From Primula veris (Eukaryota > Streptophyta > Magnoliopsida > Ericales > Primulaceae): a stretch of 64,000 bases of DNA. The notes beneath the pieces were generated by a model. That model made no database searches. It had not been told where the DNA came from and saw only the letters and a program-made list of their open reading frames with translations. Position 1 is the first letter of the stretch. Each line of letters starts with the position of its first letter. A program made the translations under genes and the position numbers. Below are positions 59,434 through 64,000 of this stretch, piece after piece. The stretch spans positions 5,954,501-6,018,500 of the forward strand of contig OY821750.1 of assembly GCA_963682055.1 (NCBI GenBank). Reading direction: 5' to 3'.

Positions 59434-61119
59434 GGGCCAAAATATACTTACTATATATATAATCATACAAGAAGATAATACACAAAAAAGATGGAAGCAT
59501 ACTAAAATTTTCTTAGAGAACTAGTAAGGAGGTAGTTACGTACACAGTATCCTGGTAGATGGTAGTATAATTTTATACTTAAAATAACTATATATTATTA
59601 ATCTTTTAAAGGGTTAGATAATATATAAAATTAATTTTATTAAGCCCAAAAACCTAAATATAAGGATAATTTAACGAATTTACATTGTACAAAAATAAAG
59701 GGTGCGGATTGTGAAAAATAGCAAAAACGGTCAAGTTCTACACCTGTTTAAACGAACCATCATAACTGCTTCGATACAACTGATAATTTGCTCTATAATA
59801 TACCGTTGGAAAGAAAAGAGCAGTTCTACATTTTATTAAAACATACAATTTTCGCAATTCTGTCGTTCGAAAGGTCAAAATCGCATTTCAATTCTGTTCC
59901 ACAAGCGCACATTAAAAGTGGCGGTATAAACTATTCAATTATTAAAGTTATGATCACTCCCCACTAAACAAGTTATTTGAAAAGTGAGACACATGTCGAC
60001 ATCAGATTCAAGTAGCGGTTTATGTAAGTTCTGAAGAAAACCTATAAATAAGACAGCATTAACATGAAAAAAGGGATCGACAAACACAGAAACAAATGCC
60101 AGTTTTACATTTCACTACAACAATTAAACTTAAATTTTAGGAACAATTTCTTTAAGCACAGTTAAAATTTGTCTCTAAATGATAATTTTTAGTGACAAAA
60201 AAAAAAATTTAAAAACAAAAATATTTGTTGTGTCCCAAAATATAACTTGTAAATGCAAAAATTAGAAGAAAAAAATTCTCTCTCTAAAATCCGGTAATTT
60301 ATTTTATTTTATGTGTATTTATTTCTAATGTTTTAATTCTACTTTATGATTATTTTGTTTTGAATAGAAAAGAGGAGGTTGTTAAATAAATAGGAATAAG
60401 TAGGTTCACCGATTAAGTAGTAAGAAAGTAATTGATTTAAAGGAATTTAGGTTTTATCCAGAACCCAAAAGTCAGAAAATAACGAGTTAGTAAGGTAAAC
60501 ATTATTATAGGCTTAGTAATAGATAAGAGAAAATTATAACTAGTGTAACGAGCTAATATAAAAAGACGGAGAGTGCAAATACGGTATCAGTATTATTTAC
60601 TTTTGTATAATTAAAGTGTATTAAAATCACAGGAGAGCTACATTTACATAATTATCCATCAACGTTAGATGTATTTGGTTAGCTATAGAGTCACATATAC
60701 ACGTTTGTAATCATTCATAAATTTTAGTATATTGAAATGCCACATTTACTATAGCAAGTTAAAAACATACGGTACTACGAAGGCTTTAATTTGTATGCCT
60801 TAACTAACCATTTAATAGAAACTATACGATTAGTTTATATTGCTATTAGTACTTTGGATATAAATACACTCACGTAAATGGAGAATGGGAGGCATTTTAC
60901 CTTCCTCGTGTTAGCCTAATACTCATTACTTACTACGTTATTATATATATGTATAGAAGATAGTGAGAATGAGTAGATTAAATATATAAGTAGGTAACGA
61001 CATAAACAATATAATATGAGAGGAAAAAGCAAGTAAGATGTTGTGCAATTCAGTGTGGTTAACAGTAGCTCCATTATAATTGTAAAATGTTTCCCTTCTT
61101 CCGTATTCGTATTAGATGA
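59434..61119. other. Gene-free DNA with a possible small CACTA-type MITE
   Basis: No supported gene. At 60113 the sequence CACTACAACAATTAAACTTA and at about 60230 AAATATTTGTTGTG face each other around TAGTGACAAA/TTTGTCTCTAAA motifs, like a degraded short CACTA derivative of about 115 bp. Confidence 0.35.
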
Positions 61120-61790
61120 GTGGTTTTATTACTATTTATTACAAAATTTCATTGCATTTTTTAACGTTGTATGCTCAAATATATTTTCGAATATCAAAAA
61201 TTATATATGTATTTTGTATCGGAAAGTTGCAGGTTCTAAAAGAGAAAAAATTGTTGTTACGTTGATAAACGTAAAGAAAAGTACATGTTTATATGCATCG
61301 ATTGACGTATATGGTTATTTGAGAAAATGTTATTCTATTTTGGTGATCTCTATGGTTTATATTTGGGATTAATTTTATAGAATAAAAGAGATTTAGAAAG
61401 TACAAATCCAACGAATAAAAGAGATTCAGTAAGTCCGAATCCAACGAATAAAAAAAATTCAAAAACTTTGTATCAAATGAATAAAAGAGTATTAAGAAGT
61501 CTGAACCCACCTAGGAGATTGGAAAGTACAATCAAACTTAATTTCTCATTTATATCATCGTATTGATCAGAGCAAAAACTTGTTATTTTCATTCACAATT
61601 TTATTTATTCTTTTGCTTTGAGAAATTTTTATTAGAGTGAAAAGGATTGTTTTCTTGAAAGAAAAATAAAAGAGGACAAAACCTACTTTGGGCCATGTAT
61701 TATCCTATAATTAAAAGTATTGTTTTCTTGAAAGAAAAATAAAAGATGAGCCTACAATTGTTCGTATCACTTTTATCGATTACTGTTTCG
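61120..61790. repeat. Repeat shared with 42040-42560
   Basis: Same order of blocks as in the nested segment at 42 kb: ACGTTGATAAACGTA, AATAAAAGAGATTTAGAAAG, ACCTAGGAGATTGGAAAGT, CTTGAAAGAAAAATAAAAGA. It includes a short internal tandem repeat of AATCCAACGAATAAAA. Confidence 0.65.
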
Positions 61791-61882
61791 ACATTAATAT
61801 AATATTATCGTATTCTTCGACTTGAAAAAATCTTAGAGAAATCCTTAACTAAGTCTTTTTCTACGGACTGAATCTACCTTCC

Positions 61883-62083
61883 GTGAGTAACGTAGGGTTT
61901 GAGATAGTTGTTTATAAGTTCACAAATTCCCCAATACACATGTTAAATGGAACAACGAATCAACAATTAAAAAATCCAGACAAAAAATTTGCAGCAGCAT
62001 TAAATACATTCGCAGAAGAGTATAATGGCACTTCCGTAACTCAAAAATATGTAGGTCAAGGACAAAACCTTTCTAGGAAGTAA
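61883..62083 (+). CDS. Possible last exon of an unknown gene
   Basis: The frame is open upstream of the ATG too, through FFYGLNLPSVSNVGF, and ends LSRK at the stop at 62083. Composition is protein-like (KNPDKKFAAALNTFAEEYNG), unlike its AT-rich surroundings. No family recognised, and no upstream exon could be joined. Confidence 0.3.
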   Translation: MSNVGFEIVVYKFTNSPIHMLNGTTNQQLKNPDKKFAAALNTFAEEYNGTSVTQKYVGQGQNLSRK

Positions 62084-62454
62084 TTTTATTATTTATTTGG
62101 GTCCTTCAAGCGGGATCAATTCGAAAAGCGATATGTTTATGCTTATTGTTTGTGCGTTCGTCTCAGGGCCTTTGTCCCTTTCTGTTCATATTCCAAGTAA
62201 TCATTTACACCCAACTACAAAGAAACACATAACATTAACTTAGGATTCTTTCACCTGATGGAAACAAGTTTTTTTTTTTGGAGTAGCAAATGTATTAAGT
62301 CAAACAGTTAAACATAGAATCCAACAAACATCACCGGATTGACATGCCAATCATAATGTAGGGAGGTGTAGATTAACAAAAGGAAATAGTTCAATGTTCA
62401 AAAGGCCAAAAGAAACATTGCAAGTATTCCAAACATGAATCTCTAGTCTTCAAC
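62084..62454. other. Short gene-free gap
   Basis: No gene seen; contains a T run at 62271-62280. Confidence 0.5.
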
Positions 62455-63230
62455 AGCACCTCTGCGTCTGCGTCCCAGAACCCTTGTAGGTGCATTTCAG
62501 CTCACGTGCCTTAGCAATAGAAGTCTTTGAAAAATCAGGGTTGAGCACATTCTCAATGAAAATCTCACGAACATTTGTAACCTTGTTCTTTTTTGCATAT
62601 TGAAATAGCTCTTTTACTTTAAGGTATGTAGACTTATTACCATCAGATGGCTTCTTAGAACCTTTTGTTTACCAAGGTCACTTTTTTCTTATCACAATAA
62701 GCTTGTAGAACAGGCGCCATCTTGATAGCAATAGTTTCAGCTGTGGTGAGTGGTTCACGGCCATATACATGGCTTAGTTTATGGTACTTACAAGGGTCAC
62801 TTATGATTTTATTTGCACAAACAATCAAAGTTGCATCATCATAATTCCCTGTATCCCTAATACCAACCCTCCACTTAGCAATTTTCAGAGATTCAATCAG
62901 AATATATGAGGTAGTGATAATCGCCTGCCCAGACGGAAGTGCTTCATATCTTACATAGAACACATAAGGAATAACTTGCTCTTTCATATTCCTTTGAGCT
63001 TGCAATGCATCTCTAGGTCTTTTTACTCCAATCCAACGAAAAGCCTTCCCAAATAGCAAATCAATTGGCATGTAATCAAACACACCCTCAATGTTAGAGC
63101 TTTTAGCTAACTTGTCAGCTTTCAATTGAAAATCATTTTTACTGTTATCATTATAACCAACGCCATAAGATCTGAAATAGAACTCCAAAACAAATGGGAC
63201 AAACACACATAGCTCCCACGCCTTCTTGAT
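62455..63230 (-). pseudogene. Fragment of an unknown protein, possibly an endogenised plant RNA-virus nucleocapsid
   Basis: Minus strand, open from a stop at about 63231 to 62655 (about 190 codons), then continued after one frameshift by about 70 more codons to about 62455. Visible blocks: FYFRSYGVGYNDNSKNDF, YVFYVRYEALPSGQAI, KWRVGIRDTGNYDDATLIVC, YGREPLTTAE and, after the shift, LKVKELFQYAKKNKVTNV. There is no start codon of its own and the N-terminal part is missing. No plant domain fits. Length, an all-soluble helical look and lack of introns would suit the C-terminal half of a cytorhabdovirus- or varicosavirus-type nucleocapsid, a kind known to be captured in plant genomes; this is a guess. 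It is broken and cannot act as a viral gene. Confidence 0.4.
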
Positions 63231-63414
63231 TTATATACTAATCTTTAAAAGTATTTTAGAGTATTGTTTTTTTTAATTAAATACCAAAAGTATGTATCTT
63301 TTCATCATTTTTCCGAGTTTCAAATCGTTTCCTTGGTTTACCTATGAAACGGGCTAAAAACATGCGCAAGGAAATTTTGGTTTCTTTGAACTTGGTAGGA
63401 AGATTTTAAATGCG

Positions 63415-64000
63415 TTGTGAAAGTCACTGAAAGGTGAGATCAGTATTTTTAATTAGAAAAACACATGTTATAAGATCATTTTTTTTCTCAATATACATTT
63501 GTTGCAATTACTTTCAATATACCCTTACTTCCCCCGTTGTTCTTCTCAACATGACTTCTAGCCCTAATTGGCATTTGAAAAGCAAAAGTTAAAAAGAATG
63601 TTTTATTAGAAGACCGAAATGGGAATTTAAAACTAATTGAATAATTTTGACATTGGAGATTATAATGGAATTGAGGTAGCATTAATAAACTTAGAAGCCA
63701 TTAATGAATAACGGTAACGAAGTTAACCTCAAGTTAGGCCCTATCGTCTTAGATTTCCGTTATTGTCTTAATCACATACCACGAACTTTGTTCAACATGA
63801 TTTTTTTTACAGTAATCGTACCACCAATTTCCAATGTACCCAAAAAGAAAGATACTCGATCAAATACTAGGTTCTTATCTTTTAGACATGTTAAAGTAAT
63901 ACTCTATGATCGATAATGTATCAATTCAGAGCAATTGGCAATCACATGGGATTGTGCAAGTTAATGAATGTGGATTCTTGGTTTGGAAATTTAATTAGAG
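63415..64000 (+). repeat. Duplicated block, copy D (continues past the window)
   Basis: Partner of 53950-54557, without the solo LTR. If collinearity holds, a further F-box-like copy lies just right of the window. Short ORFs in it are not conserved with copy C and are not called. Confidence 0.85.

Overview
This is nuclear DNA of a flowering plant, probably a eudicot; I cannot name the species. The reasons are spliced genes of plant families (a cytosolic ribosomal protein eS10 gene with an intron directly after ATG, an isoprenylated heavy-metal-domain protein, a five-exon GDSL esterase/lipase), very AT-rich intergenic DNA, and dense plant-type transposons: Ty3/gypsy, Ty1/copia, LINE, CACTA, hAT-like and Tourist-like elements. 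No bacterial-type operons, CRISPR arrays or rRNA/tRNA genes were seen.

Layout. 1-3.6 kb is the GC-rich 3' end of a Ty3/gypsy element: an antisense, spliced extra ORF followed by a + strand LTR, apparently inserted in a LINE whose broken remains continue to 5.2 kb. 6.9-10.9 kb holds RPS10 (minus). 11-17 kb is gene-poor, with CGGTTT-rich repeats and a minisatellite. 17.0-19.8 kb holds a large foldback element followed by the heavy-metal-domain gene (plus). 21.8-22.9 kb is a LINE ORF1 remnant. 24-36 kb is a broken F-box-like gene (copy A) whose intron carries a 5.2-kb CACTA element with only ORF1 (25073-30284, TSD TTT) and a 5.0-kb copia element (30436-35450, TSD TATTT); an FBD-type last exon follows. 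37.8-40.7 kb is the GDSL gene (minus). 41-50.5 kb is a nest of LTR derivatives, microsatellites and a terminal-inverted-repeat element with a 126-bp array. 50.5-57.4 kb carries copies B and C of the F-box-like locus, with a relic of the GDSL promoter behind copy B, a clean 1,058-bp solo LTR in the promoter region of copy C, and an Argonaute PIWI fragment at its 3' end. 58.2-59.4 kb is a composite hAT-like element with an 8-bp TSD. 62.4-63.2 kb (minus) is a broken unknown ORF, possibly an endogenised plant RNA-virus nucleocapsid. A fourth copy (D) of the duplicated upstream block starts near 63.4 kb and runs off the end.

Three genes look intact and functional: RPS10, the heavy-metal-associated isoprenylated protein and the GDSL hydrolase. 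They have unrelated roles (translation, metal/membrane-associated binding, secreted ester hydrolysis). The most informative history is the repeated F-box/GDSL block, which lets insertions be dated relative to duplication and gives empty sites for two transposons.
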